DNA of 64,000 nucleotides, taken from the NCBI GenBank assembly GCA_963556255.1, contig OY744613.1:42113766-42177765 (forward strand), given 5' to 3'. The notes below the pieces were generated by a model. The model did not search any database and was not told the DNA's origin. It saw nothing but the letters and a program-made list of their open reading frames with translations. The stretch's first letter is position 1, and each line of letters starts with the position of its first letter. Below, piece after piece: positions 42,361 to 55,703 of the stretch. The DNA is from Allolobophora icterica. Taxonomy: Eukaryota; Annelida; Clitellata; Crassiclitellata; Lumbricidae. The position numbers were made by a program, and so were the translations under genes.

Positions 42361-42980
42361 GGAAGAGTAGGCCTAAAAGTCAACAACAGACCTGCGAAAA
42401 AAGTTTTAAAAAATGCTCCAGCAATCCAGCTTAGGGCCGAAGTAAAAGTAAAAAGTATTTATCGAAATAATATTTCAAAGAAGTAACAATGCACATTGTA
42501 ATATAAAGTCAATATGTGTGAATGTAGGTAAGTATGTATGTATGAATGCATTCATGTATGTCAGTTGCAAGGTTGTATTAGGTAGGCTTGGAGAAGGTGT
42601 TACAGTTTGAATCGAACAGCAGTTAAAAGCAATGTCTGCATTCGAACACGACGAGGCCCTCAACCGAATCGCCAGCTGAGTTCTGCGCAGTTATGGCGGA
42701 TTCCTATCCTCACTTCCAACTAAGTCTGCACACCACAGTCAAGACATCAACGATAGACGTCGCTGTAAGTAGACCTACTGTGGCAAGACGCAGGCGTCGC
42801 TTGAAACAGTCGACCATGCTCTCGGTCGAAGCCACGAGATCATCGCCAACTCTCAGCAGCGGTTACTCTTCGTATGTTCGACTGATCGAAACTGCAATTC
42901 AGTCAAATCACGAACGCTCCTGGGTTTCAAAACCTGTCGAGACCTCCGGAGCTCTTAAAAGCAGTCCAAGAAATCAGCTT
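42361..42980 (+). other. Unassigned DNA with one open frame
   Basis: The plus-strand frame 42693-42983 (96 codons, MADSYPHFQLSLHTTVKTST...) is arginine- and serine-rich and matches nothing I know. A GTAAGT at 42767 could be a splice donor. Weak. Confidence 0.25.
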
Positions 42981-42984
42981 TGAA

Positions 42985-43660
42985 TCAATCGATCAATCAA
43001 TCAAATTCGTTTATTCAAACATTAAGTTGACACAGACGCAACTTAGACAAACAAGACTAAAAAAGACAAATTCTAGGGCCAAAAGTACAGGGTTTTATGC
43101 ATGAACTTGTCAATATAAGCATTCTTATAAAGGATGCGTGAAATGTAGTTGCGGTCATCTTTATGTGGGAAGGAGAAGTTATGAGATGTAGTGCGAAGAT
43201 TATGACCACCGGTGCTACGAGGAGGGGTGGTCAGGCCCCGAAGGACATGGTTGGGATCATTACAAACAGCCTTAAAAAGATTGTAATCAGATGTCTAGGC
43301 CATGTGTGCCGCATTGGCCGCATCCACAGGCAGGAAACCCAACCGGATCATGCGGTTGATTAAACGTTCAATCTTGTCCCTGTCCTTCTGGGAGGTGAAA
43401 CCCCACCATGCAGGAGAGGCGTAAAAGATCTGAGCAATAGCAGTCGCCTTGGTGACATCATGGAGGGACGCAGATGAGAGACCATGAGAGCGAAGAACTC
43501 TTAATGCATATAGAGAAGAAGAGCTGGTTGCGAGTATGTTATCCAGATGTGTTTCCATCCCTAGATCCGATGAGAGAGTTACGAAGTATTTCCGACATGG
43601 GCGGCGATCCCTAGGGGTCGATGCGGACAAGATCCCACCTTTGAGAGAGGGTGGGGGGAC
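42985..43660 (-). mobile_element. LINE 3' end, (GATT)n-tailed, Jockey-like
   Basis: The tail is seen on plus as tcaatcgatcaatcaatcaa. Minus-strand coding (43295-43630) has YFVTLSSDLGMETHLDNILA, LYALRVLRSHGLSSASLHDV and AIAQIFYASPAWWGFTS, the post-catalytic RT region. Confidence 0.7.
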
Positions 43661-43689
43661 ACATCATACATCTTTTCGCGCGTGAGCGA

Positions 43690-43815
43690 AAAAAAATTTT
43701 TGACCTTTTTTTAACCAGATCTGTTCAAGACTCTTTTTTGACCAGATCAGTTCAAAACCATTTTTTGACCAGATCAGTTCAAAACTCTTTTTTGACCAGA
43801 TCAGTTCTAAAGTGT
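43690..43815. repeat. Four-copy tandem repeat, about 33 bp period
   Basis: Copies of ttttttgaccagatcagttc followed by aaaactc or close variants. Confidence 0.75.
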
Positions 43816-44335
43816 CCCTTCCACCTGTAAAACAAGATCGCCACCACTGATTTCCGAAGTGGGAGACGAACACCATCACCTCGCTGGTATCAATTACCAC
43901 GTGTCATCACTTCAGCATCAGATCGCTTAAGACTAGAACGTTTAACAAGGAGGTTACGGAGAATGAGGTTTCTCAACGAAGAACAACTAACTATAATTAT
44001 AGCCGACCTCGCGAATTCTGCTGATTGCCGATAATTTGCATCTATTAAGAACAATTAAGATCTCGTCCTCTGGCCTCTTTTGCCACCAGTCTTTAAAATC
44101 ACCAGTAGGCTTACTGTCTTCCATTTAAACTCGGCCCGTGGGCGTCCGGAGGGGCAAGGAAAGGCATTTCACCCTGGATTTTTAAAATATTTTACAAAAA
44201 GACAATCTTCTGATTATAATGATTACTCCCACAGTCCCAACAAGATTTTCAATGCTAAAACACTTAATATTTAGGTATGTCAGCTATTCTATGTAAAAAA
44301 CGTCATTTTGCAACCCCTAAAAAAATTTACCCCCC
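43816..44335. other. No recognisable gene
   Basis: Unique-looking sequence without a supported frame. Confidence 0.35.
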
Positions 44336-44339
44336 TATA

Positions 44340-44720
44340 ACTTTTGTTCCCCTAGAAAATTCCTGCGGACGCCCACATCCTGGCCCGCATTTAATTTAAA
44401 GTTCTTGTTCTGGTCTTCAAGCACAAACTGGGTACTGCTCCTAAATATCTCAGGGACCACATCCACCCTCCTCTCTCGCTGCAGCTTCTCACCCACCACT
44501 CCGTTCTCGAGACCGACATGTTTTCTTTGTTCTGCCACTCTGTCTCAAACTAGATCTTTTGCCAAAATAGGGCCATCCATGTTGATTGCTCATCCTTCCC
44601 CTCTACGTGCAACCACACTTTCTGGTTCTCTTACTATATCCCTCGCCGTTGTTAAAACCTTTTTCTTTTCTCGGGGCCTTCGCACTGGAAGCGCTACTTA
44701 ATGGCCTCAGCTGCGAGCAG
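44340..44720 (+). mobile_element. LINE 3' fragment, family B
   Basis: Includes KLGTAPKYLRDH-like coding and the end ...FFFSRGLRTGSAT. Related to 6250-6660. Confidence 0.6.
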
Positions 44721-44819
44721 CGGCGCCATAGAAATCTCCAAATATGATGTGATGATAAGTTACTAATTAAAATTTATTTTAATAAAAAAAGAACATAGCA
44801 TGGATTGTATGTAACAAAA

Positions 44820-46075
44820 TCAAAATCATCTGGACTTCAGTTTTTGCTCTCACACAGTTCGTGCTGATGAGAACTCTTCCATCAAAGTGCTAAAAAATTG
44901 CCCACGTACATGCTGAACGTCTTAATTGCCATCCTTTTCCGGCATTTCTCTGTCATTTACGACACCATGCTTCACCATATTTTACTCCTTCATAATTTTC
45001 TCCATTGTTTATTCACACATGACATCCGAGACAACCACTGTGGTTGAACAATTTATCAGAAAATTCACATTTATGTGGCTTTTCCTCTATCTGAAGTTTG
45101 CAAACACAGCACACATTGTTATTTAAGACTTCCACCATTCAAGGTAAGGCCAGTGTTGGGGTAAGCTTTTTAGTTATAGGACCTAAAGTTCTCCTAAACC
45201 AAACACTGCAAAACACCTCTTTATGTCTTTTTGGAAAATCCTATATGCTATGTACATTGGATAAGAATTTCACACAAAGCCAGCTTAAAAAAACATGTGT
45301 AGTCATAACTGTACTAAATTGCTAGTCAAATATGTGTACTTTAACTTCTTCCTTACAATGAAGTATTTTTATTGGTATTTGCACTGTGCACAACAAGAAA
45401 CAAGACTAGAACATAGAACTGTAATAAAAAAACTTAGTGAAAATGATGCTCTGATATTTAGCAAAAAACAGCACACACTGGCGTGCCTTGGTGCTCCACC
45501 ATTATCAAAGCATACTACTCACAGGAAGAATGGAAGAGTAGCCAGAACTGTGCCAAATGGAGGCTGACACATAGACGAAGCGCTCAGAAAAATTAAAAAC
45601 TACTCAATTACATGTATGTGTTGAAAACTCTTAAACCAAACCACTGCAGAACTTCGAACACATTCGTTTAGGAAATTCCAGAAACATGAAAAAGAAATGT
45701 CACGTCATAAACTCTAACCATATAGGTACCTAATTAAACAGTTGAAAGAAAAGGTCTCAAAATTAAATTATTCAAATCAGAATTAACTATAAAATGATCT
45801 CCAGACACTTGACTACATCTGGACTTCAAATTTTACTATTCGTGCTGAGGAGAACTCTTCCATCAAAGTGCTAAAAATTGCCCACGTACATGATGAACGT
45901 CTTAATTGTCATCCTTTTATGGCATGTCTCTGTCATTCACAACACCGTGCTTCGCTATATTTTACTCCGTCATAGTTTTCTCCATTGTTTATTCACACAT
46001 GACATCCGAGACAACCACTGTGGTTGAACGATTTATCAGAAAATTCACATTTATGTGGCTTTCCCTCTGTGTGAA
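44820..46075 (-). repeat. Zinc-finger unit 4, 3' flank, internally duplicated
   Basis: Two direct copies of about 260 bp (44830-45097 and 45816-46075) share atctggacttca, cttccatcaaagtgctaaaa and attcacacatgacatccgag. The minus strand of each encodes a decayed finger (KCEFSDKSFNHSGCLGCH). Between them is another flank block. Confidence 0.7.
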
Positions 46076-46170
46076 TTCTCATGAGAAATTGCATATGATC
46101 CTGGCATCAATGAATCCCTGAATGTAGCGGAATCTGACTAAGGTGCGGATGCATTTTCCTACATAACTGG

Positions 46171-47226
46171 CTACGATTTTTCTCCAGTGTGAATCCTTCT
46201 GTGATAGTCCAGCTTACACTTCTGTGCAAATTCCTTGTTACATAATTCACATATGTATATGTATGGCTTTTCCCCAGTGTGTGCTCTCATGTGTGAATTG
46301 AGGCAACTTATCCATGCAAATTCTTTTTTACATAATTTGCACTTGTGTGGTTTTTCTTGAGTACGTATCCTTGTATGCTGTATCAGAATGTGCCTGTGTG
46401 AAAATGCTTTCTGACATGTATCACACTTGTAGGCCTATGGCTTTTCCCCATTATGTATTCTCATGTGTTTGTTGAGATTACCACATTGTGCAAATGCTTT
46501 GTTACACAAATTACATTTATATGGTTTTTCTCCAGTGTGCATTCGCATGTGCGTGTTGAGATAACTCTTCTGTATAAATGTCTTGTGACATAAATTGCAC
46601 TTATGTGGTGTTTGATCAGTGTGGTATTTTGAATGCAGATGAAGATTCTTAATGCATAGAAACATTTTATTGCAAAACAGACAAAGGTATTCCTTTTCCC
46701 CAGAGTGCGTTTGTCTGTGGTATTCCAAATGACTGCTGTTTGAATGTGCTTTGGGACATAAATTGCACTTGTATGGTTTTACTCCAGTGTGGGATCTTAA
46801 ATGTCGCTGCAGATGATCCTTCCGTGCAAATGCTTTGTGAAAAAAATTGCAATTGTATGGTTTTTCTCCAGTGTGTGTTGGCAAGTGGTTCTTTAGAGTG
46901 CCATTCTGTGCAAATGCTTTGTGGCAAAAATTACATATAAATGGCTTTTCTCCAGTATGGGTTCTTTGATGATTCTGAAGTCGTCCCCTCTGCACAAATG
47001 CTTCACTACATAATTCACATTTGTATGGCTTTTCTCCAGTATGGATTTTTGCATGGCATTGCAGGCTATATTTCCGAGCAAATGCTTTGTCACATAAATT
47101 GCACCTGTATGGCTTTTCTCCAGTGTGGGTTCTTACGTGGAGTTCGCGATGGGAAGTCCAAGCAAATGTCTTGTTACAAAATTCACATTTATACGGTTTT
47201 TCTTTGTTATGGGATCTTGCTTGCAT
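46171..47226 (-). pseudogene. C2H2 zinc-finger exon, unit 4 (stop from a TAGGCC insertion)
   Basis: The frame from ATG 47226 ([20 protein letters not shown]) is open for 263 codons and nine fingers: [64 protein letters not shown] and CNLCNKAF. Finger 5 has lost its second Cys (Phe). A 6-bp in-frame insertion at 46430-46437 then turns KPYKC into KP-stop-AYKC. Beyond it the frame continues through three more fingers (CDTCQKAF, CKLCKKEF, CELCNKEF) to a stop at 46171. The 263-residue protein could still be made. The expected exon acceptor is just upstream of GATGTAAAG ATG. Confidence 0.82.
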
Positions 47227-48361
47227 CTTTACATCTTCAACAAAGTGGAAATATATTACAACTATATATGATAATATGCTCTGGTTAATGATTTTCTATA
47301 CTACTATTTGAAGTTAGAAATCACATAGTTGGCATAACAAAACTTTTCAAACCTTAGTTATTGTTATCTTTCCACGTAAATAGTAACTTCAGAAAGGGCA
47401 ATTTTTGCAGTTGAGTCCTTCTGTATATCAACTAGATTTCGGAATACTGACCTCATTTTATTTAAGGTTTTGAAATGTTTCTGCCACTATGCTACTAAAT
47501 GTGTTGACCATGAAGACTGACAAATTTTCATGCCAAAACACCCACTAGTTCCTATACTATGAGGGTTATAACACACCTCATGGTGCTCAATTTTCAATGC
47601 TGTGACATGTTTATTGCAGTTTTCAATCACTTTATTTCTGTAGCAATAATGAGTAATTCTTAATGGCTGCAGTCGATAGCACAACAAAAAGCAAAGTAAT
47701 TGCCTTAAATTGTGTCATAGGTGTAGATATGTTTTTCTCAAACATGCATCCTTATAAAACTTTACCAAAATGCAATAGCTAGTCCTGCATGACACAGAGC
47801 TATTGGACTTCAACCAATAGTATTTATTTTACAATAAATGTATTATGCTATGAAGCTTCAACTAAATCCTTGCAGTATTTTGTTCATATTACATATACTA
47901 CGTGCTTGGGTACAATGCTTAAGCTCATCACAAATCTGGACCATTGGGTTCAAACAGACTGTTTAATTGATAATCATGCAGCAAAATACATTTACAGATA
48001 GTCACATTCAAATGGTACCAATGGGTAAACCCATAAGGAACATAAGGTTCTGCTATTAGGGTCACCCTAATTACATTAATTATTCATACACATAATCACA
48101 GTCACGCAAGTTTACCGTCATGCAATTGGTGGCAAAGGTTCATAAAACATGATTAAATCAGGATAAATCTGTAATACAAGATGAAAGAAATACCAGCGCT
48201 TGTGCAAGAATAACATACTGCAGTAATGTGTGAATAGTATTAGTTTTTGTATAAATTGATGCATAGTAGGTAGATCAGTAATTTCAATAGGCAAGGAATT
48301 CCTGAACAGCGGGTCACAGATGCTATGGTGCTTAACAGTAGAATAAACGTAGTGTGCACAC
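47227..48361 (-). repeat. Zinc-finger unit 4, 5' flank
   Basis: Shared upstream sequence (caagtaaatagt-like block, tgctactaaatgtgttgacc, ctagtcctgcatgaca). No upstream exon recognised. Confidence 0.55.
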
Positions 48362-48856
48362 ACAAAATAGTATACAGTATAATATTGGGTTATCCCGTAG
48401 TTTAGGTTGCTAAATTCCTGAAGAGAAGTTTAGGTTGCTAAATTATTTTAATCTCGGAAACACGCACTTGGTCATTTAATTAACATTTTAATCGCTCATC
48501 CCGCTCCTACTTTAATTAACATTGTAATCGTTCATCCCGCTTCCAGTTCAATTAACTTTTTAATCGTCATCCCACTCCTAGTTTAATTAACTTTTAAATC
48601 GTTCAACGCGCTCCTAGTTCAATTTACGCTCCTAGTCTAAATTACATTTTAATCGTTCATCCCGCTTCCAGTTCAATTAACTTTTAATCGTCATCCCGCT
48701 TCTAGTTTATTTAACATTTCAATCGTTCATCCCGCTTCCAGTTTAATTAACATTTTAATCTTTCGTTTAATAATTTAGCAACATAAAGTACGGGATTGAA
48801 AGCATGGTCTGAATTTAGCAACCTAAACTACGGGATTAGGCCTACCTAATATTGTG
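48362..48856. mobile_element. Mutator-like nonautonomous element with inner repeat array
   Basis: A 9-bp duplication TGTGCACAC (48353-48361 and 48857-48865) flanks inverted ends containing ATCCCGTAGTTTAGGTTGCT. The right end carries an extra TAGGCCTA. The interior is an array of about eight copies of ttaatcgttcatcccgcttc with spacers, the reverse complement of the array inside the MULE at 30950-31160. Confidence 0.72.
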
Positions 48857-48865
48857 TGTGCACAC

Positions 48866-49324
48866 TACGTTGATGGCACATGCTGAGCGATCGCGTGTAA
48901 TGATTGTTTACCTAAGATTTTTTTAACAAAAAGAATGATTGAAGGTTGAACATAAATAATCCAACTTGCAACTTATTTAAGCATTTAAATGGCAATTATA
49001 TCCAAACTAAGTAACAACCGTTAAGGTCGAGTTGTAGTTCAAAATCTTAAATCCACAACTGTGGATATGGTAACACATGTAGGTGCCTTTCGATGACCTG
49101 AATAGATAATTGGTACAATTGTCTGCTTAAGGTCGTAATTTTATTTAAATAAAATAACCGAAAGCATAAGAAATTCATGTGACTTAAACTTTTAGCTAGC
49201 CTATAACATTAGGAAAAATGAAAACGTAAAAAGCAGAAACATTAAAACTTAAAACCAAGTAGAGCGAACTGGCAAACCGCCGCCATATTGATCGAAGGAC
49301 CATTCAAGAATTACCATTTGCTTA
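48866..49324 (-). repeat. Zinc-finger unit 4, distal 5' flank
   Basis: Blocks gagcgatcgcgtgtaatga and aaaatcttaaatccacaact shared with units 1, 3 and 5. Confidence 0.6.
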
Positions 49325-49430
<106 letters not shown>

Positions 49431-49499
49431 TACGTTCAGGTGAGAGACGGCACCGATCTATCACAGAGTGTAGCCTATTTAGGTATGTAAGGTAATTAT

Positions 49500-50670
49500 A
49501 ATAATAATCTTCTTTATTAAACTAGATATATATTTATATATTGGGCGTAAGGCAGGACATGGCAATGCAGAAGAGTGAGTCAGGTTGACCGACTGGTCCA
49601 GTTCTACAAGTGGATCAACGGGCCGAACACAAAGAGTCCAGGCTGATGAAATCCTATTCCAAGAAAGAAGAACCTAGAGAGTGAAAGACAAGGACAGTCA
49701 TACGGACACACGCTAGTATCTACCTAGACAAATAAACAGACTTAGATGGTTAGGCACGTAGTTGCTCAGGGGAGCTATAGGAAAGAAGTTGGCTGCCTCC
49801 GAGCTTGCTGTCCAATAAGATAGCTCCACATATAGTGTTCATTGATATTTAAATTTATGTCTGGTATTCTGATATGACATGGTATGAAGTTATACGGGTA
49901 AGCTTGTGATTGGTCAGACTGGTCAATAGAGGTATGGGCCAATATGGTACACAAAGGGAAGTGGGGTCTGCGTGAAGAGTTAATTAGAGAGAGGCTTGTT
50001 CAGAGTTGGGAAGTTTGTGTGCTTGCAATCGGACGCTCGGCAGTTGAGAGTTAAGTTCTGGCAGTATACGTGTAATAATACTTATGTCTAATACAAGTAG
50101 ATACTAGGCGTTCTTCCTCAAGAGTTTATAATAGAAGTGCTTGTAGTTGTCGCTGTACGTAACTATCTCTACATCGTCTGTCGAACTGAACAATAATCTG
50201 CAAGTGAACGCTGTGTAACCGTATAAAGAGACATTCGTTGTGAATGATAATAAAGACGTTTCTACAGAGGGTCTGCAGTCTGAAGATAGATAGCCTTTGT
50301 CAGACGTAGATAGTAGAAACTATTTCGTGATAGATCTATAAGTCGGACTGTGATATCAGCTCCCACGGTCGCGATCTGCTGCGTTACATGTAGGCCCTAT
50401 AGCCGAGCCTGGAATTCTGCGTTATAGAGGAACTAGGAAAGGACACTCTGTCAGTTCTCGTCGTGGGATGGACGATCATCGGCGCCTTTGGGGTCATGGC
50501 TCAGGTCACTCGTCCGACTGCCGTTTATCATGATTCTTTACATGATGTGGCCATGATGATCCCTGTGTTGATCACGCAGGCACGCCGGAGCAGGAAAACT
50601 AAACCCTGATATTTATACAGATACATACGCCTACTAAACCCTCCGCTCGTACACTAATTTACCTTAATAT
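49500..50670. other. Unassigned; possible solo LTR at about 49810-50386
   Basis: 49810-50386 contains aataaagacg and ends ctgcgttaca, in the style of an LTR. I could not find matching 5-bp target duplications or a second copy. No coding frame. Confidence 0.2.
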
Positions 50671-50809
50671 ATCATGACCATTGCACGAAATTTGTCATCT
50701 TACAGCGGTTCTCTCCTCTTTTCCCCGGGTGTAGCAATATTTGTTGAAAGTTTTGCTAAAACCACATCACGACGATGCCACTTTGGCATCGGAAGTTCCA
50801 CTTTATTCC

Positions 50810-50915
50810 GAGGACGAGGAGGACGAGGAGGACGAGGAGGAGAAGATGAAGATGAAGAAGAAAAAGAAAAAATTATGATGATGAAGAAAAAGAAGAAAAG
50901 GATAATTTTAAAGCA
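50810..50915. repeat. Purine-only tract
   Basis: About 100 bases of almost pure A/G (gaggacgaggaggacgagg, then aagaagaaaaag). The open frame across it is low-complexity. Confidence 0.7.
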
Positions 50916-50954
50916 ACATCGCGAAATTTGTGAGATATTATATTATAATGTAGG

Positions 50955-50955
<1 letters not shown>

Positions 50956-51018
<63 letters not shown>
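50956..51018. repeat. (TCAA)n microsatellite
   Basis: About 15 copies of TCAA/CAAT. Confidence 0.9.
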
Positions 51019-51019
<1 letters not shown>

Positions 51020-51272
51020 TACAAAAAACAATATACACCGCACCATCTGATGCCTGTACATTAATTCCCTCAAAATTTCTATTTTAAAACTAATGAGAGG
51101 TAACGATTTTAGCCTCATGTGTAATTTTGAATGAGATATGATGTTTAGGTTCACATCAAAATACCGATTTGTGATAATGTTTGCATTTACATGCGTTTAC
51201 AATAATGCTAATTTAATCAATTTTTACGGTTTGATGTGTAGGCCTACATGTAAATTGCATCTAATAAGCAAA

Positions 51273-51705
51273 GTCCGTCTCACACCTCGCCGTGGTGGGG
51301 GGGCGTAACTGTAACAACCGAGTAGGGGATTGCCTGCTGAGGCTATGCCATCAGTGGTGAAGGTTTCTGAAGTACCACCTTGGGTGCTACGCGAGGTGGA
51401 AAGGCTCAGCAGGAACCCTGAAACAGCTGGCTAACGTGAGCGGCGTAGAAGGCCACTACTCAAACCGCGAGGAAGGCAACGGGAAAACACCTCGGCTATT
51501 TCCCAAGACATGATATGGACAAATCAAGTGCAACACTAACTGACGTTCGTCATCAAGCGAAGTCCTCACAAACCGAACAGGATGGAGGAGGTCGGAGGGG
51601 AACACGAGGTCGTCCATGTCACAAACCTGCTCAACAGCAGAAGACTGAGAAAGAAGGAAAGAAAGAAAGAAGCTTATTAGCAAACAAAACATTCAAAATA
51701 TACTG
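51273..51705 (+). mobile_element. LINE 5' end fragment
   Basis: Non-coding leader (ccgagtaggggattgcctgc; gaggaaggcaacgggaaaac) followed by a basic frame at 51515-51706: GRRGTRGRPCHKPAQQQKTE, ending ANKTFKIY-stop, where related LINEs continue with a TWNVRT-type endonuclease start. Truncated right at that point. Confidence 0.55.
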
Positions 51706-51989
51706 AGAACTACATTCATGCACCAATGAATGCGTGTGATGATTAGGACTGATGACACTTCTGCAGTGGACAGACACTAGACAATTATTACCGCTATTAT
51801 TGTCTGGATCGTTTTTCTTGTGTTTCAAGAGCGTCTTGACCATTATTTTTGAGTAACGGCATTTGAGAAGAACGACATTCATCGCTGTTGGCGATTGTTT
51901 GCGGAGCGTTATTGCAACGTCAGCAACAATCCAAGGACTCCTCGAAATGTAACTCGAAACCACAGAGAATGGCTGCGAAGCTTCTATTA

Positions 51990-52382
51990 TAACTGTACTT
52001 GCTAGTGAGATACGTATACTGCAACTTGTACTTTAGTACTTTTGCTGGTACTTGCACTTTATATAAAAAAGACTAGAACATAGAACAAGAATAAAAAGAA
52101 ATGAAAATATCCTAAGTAAAATACTTTGGAAAAGAATTTCACGCAAAAAGCCAACTGCAAAGAACATTTACATTTATAACTGTACTTGATAGTGAGGTAC
52201 GTATACTTTAAATTGTACTTTATACTGTAGTACTTTTCCTGGTACTTGCACTTTGCACAAAAAAGACTAGAACATAGAATAAGAATAAAAAACAAACGAA
52301 AATGATGTTCAAACATTTTGCAATCCATAACGCAAAAGAAGGTTCTTGACCACCACCGTAATCAAAGCATGCTACTCCCAGG
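51990..52382 (-). repeat. Zinc-finger unit 5, distal 3' flank with a tandem duplication
   Basis: Two direct copies of about 195 bp (about 51990 and 52185) share ataactgtacttg, tggtacttgcacttt and agactagaacatagaa. Confidence 0.65.
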
Positions 52383-53749
52383 CAGTGATGGGCAATAGTT
52401 AACTAAAAAGTTGCTAACTTTTAGTTTAACTACAAAATTTAGTTAAAGAAGAAGTTTAGCTTTAAAAATATAGTTTTGTTAAAACCATAGTTTAACTAAA
52501 ATTGTTTAGTTGCTAACTAAAAAGTGTAACTTAAAAATCAGCAATACGCAACTATTTTCCGCAGTGAACATTGAACACTGTCAAAACCTCAACGCGAAAC
52601 TTTGTGCCGTGATGTAGGGTGACTGACACTTAGGCCGGCCACGCCCACGTGCACATGCAGCTGGGCCCGATCTCGGGCAAGCGCAGTCGAATTATACACA
52701 CTGAAAGGCAGACGTCTTCGATACAATACTATATCCTAAACGATACATGGTGTCAGAAGTTGGAGATTTAGAGTAACTTTAATCGTCCAGACTGGCGCAA
52801 AGGGGAAATCGCTGAAGTCCTGCCTTATAGATCATACGCGGTTCGTTTTGAGGATGGAACCACGCGAAGGCGAACGTCGCGCCATGTAGCCTTCAGTTCC
52901 GAACCCCCCCCCCATCATTCTAGGTGACGAAAGCGAAGACTCGCCGAACTCGCCAGCAACCGAACATCTGCCATCAACCCCTCCACCGCCTCCGCCCACT
53001 CCACGGCCCCAGGAGGGCGAGCCAAAGCCAGTAATTACGCGTTCGGGGCGTATTGTGAAACTCCCATCTCGGTACAGGGACTGAAGAATGCTTGAAGACG
53101 CTCAACCAAAACTGAACTAACGGCTTTTCTGAACTTAATTAATATCGTCACTATCAAGACCATTTCGTACATGTAGTTTAGTTAGCTACAGCTTCAGCTG
53201 TACGTAGAATCATACCTAGTTTAGGCCTACTTAGTTTAGCTGCTATAGTTTTTCATGCTTATTTCTTTGTTTGAAAGGGCGTTTGCCGTGATGTAGGGTG
53301 ACTGACACTTAGTCCGGCCACGCCCACGTGCTCATGCAGCTGGGCCCGATCTCGGGCAAGCGCAGTCGAATTATACACACACTGAAAGGCAGACGTCTTC
53401 GATACGATACTATATCCTAAACGATACAAACTTATTGATAACACTGAATGGTTTTAAAATTCATTCACTCCTTACGGTATGACTGTAACTGTATGCTAGA
53501 AAAGTACACAATGCATAGTTTGAAAGTGAAATTGTCATTGACGCTCTGCATTATTATACAGCTCACTTAACCTCTGTTATTGTGAAAATGTTTGTCACAA
53601 CAAGTTGGAAAAAAGAATGGAAAAAGTGTAACTACTTTTTTTAGCTTAATTAACTAATTCCAAAATTAGTTGCCAACTTTAGTTAAACTATTTTTTTAGT
53701 TGGAAAATAGTTTTAGTTTGACTACAAAAGTAGTTAATGCCCATCACAG
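52383..53749. mobile_element. hAT-like element, second copy, hosting an LTR element
   Basis: Starts CAGTGATGGGCAATAGTTAA, ends ...GCCCATCACAG. Target duplication CTCCCAGG at 52375-52382 and 53750-53757, the same as for 30094-31625. Confidence 0.82.
52603..53428 (+). mobile_element. Ty3/gypsy-type LTR retrotransposon, internally deleted
   Basis: LTRs 52603-52747 (145 bp) and 53282-53428 (147 bp) begin TGTGCCGTGATG (3' copy TTTGCCG) and end CGATACA. Target duplication AACTT (52598-52602 and 53429-53433). A primer-binding site TGGTGTCAGAAGTTGG follows the 5' LTR; a purine tract gaaagggcg precedes the 3' LTR. Between them remains only the end of pol (52780-53085), with RSGRIVKLPSRYRD before the stop. 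The two LTRs differ at only a few positions. Confidence 0.88.
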
Positions 53750-53757
53750 CTCCCAGG

Positions 53758-54389
53758 TAGAATGGAAGAGGAGCCAGGACGGAGGCAAAATGGCGGCTGA
53801 CAAATAGATGATAAAAAAATTATGTTAAAGAAGTAAAAACTTTTCAAACTAAATGAGAAGAAACAGGAACAAATGAACTTCACAAACATGATCTAGTTCT
53901 ACAAACTTTAAGAAATAACGATACTTAACAAAACAAACCATATGACTAATGGCGCAGCTGGTACAAAAATAAAAAATCAATACTGAAATTCGGAACTGTT
54001 AAAATAGTCCCCTATGCAAGTTCTCACATTTCTGTTGTTAAGAACTCTTCCACCAACGTGCTCAAAACTGCCTGCATATATGCTGAATCTCTTACATGCC
54101 ATACCTTCATGGCATATCCGTCATTCGCAAAACAGTGCTTCACTATATTTTACTGCGTTATAATTTTGTCTCCATTCGTTTTTCAAGCATGGCATTTGAG
54201 ACAAACACTCTGCCTGAATGATTTATCACAAAATTCTACAGTTGCGTGGCTTATTATCCTCAAGAATTCTCGTGTGTGATATCGCATTATGCTTACTGGC
54301 ATCAGTTGCACTTTGCCGGCTTCTCCGGGATGGACTCTCGAATGAAGCTGACTAAGCTGTGGAAACATTTGGTTGAATAACTGGCAAAG
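53758..54389 (-). repeat. Zinc-finger unit 5, 3' flank with decayed fingers
   Basis: The minus-strand frame at 54183-54368 ends FCDKSFRQSVCLKCHA, a decayed C2H2 finger, after LHSRVHPGEAGKVQL, a decayed linker. This shows that the ancestral gene had more fingers. Confidence 0.7.

Positions 54390-55703
<1,314 letters not shown>

Noticed and set aside
50674..51087. 137-codon frame with GRGG, EDEEE, KKKKK and SINQ repeats
   Set aside because: Built from the purine tract and the TCAA microsatellite; no conserved domain.
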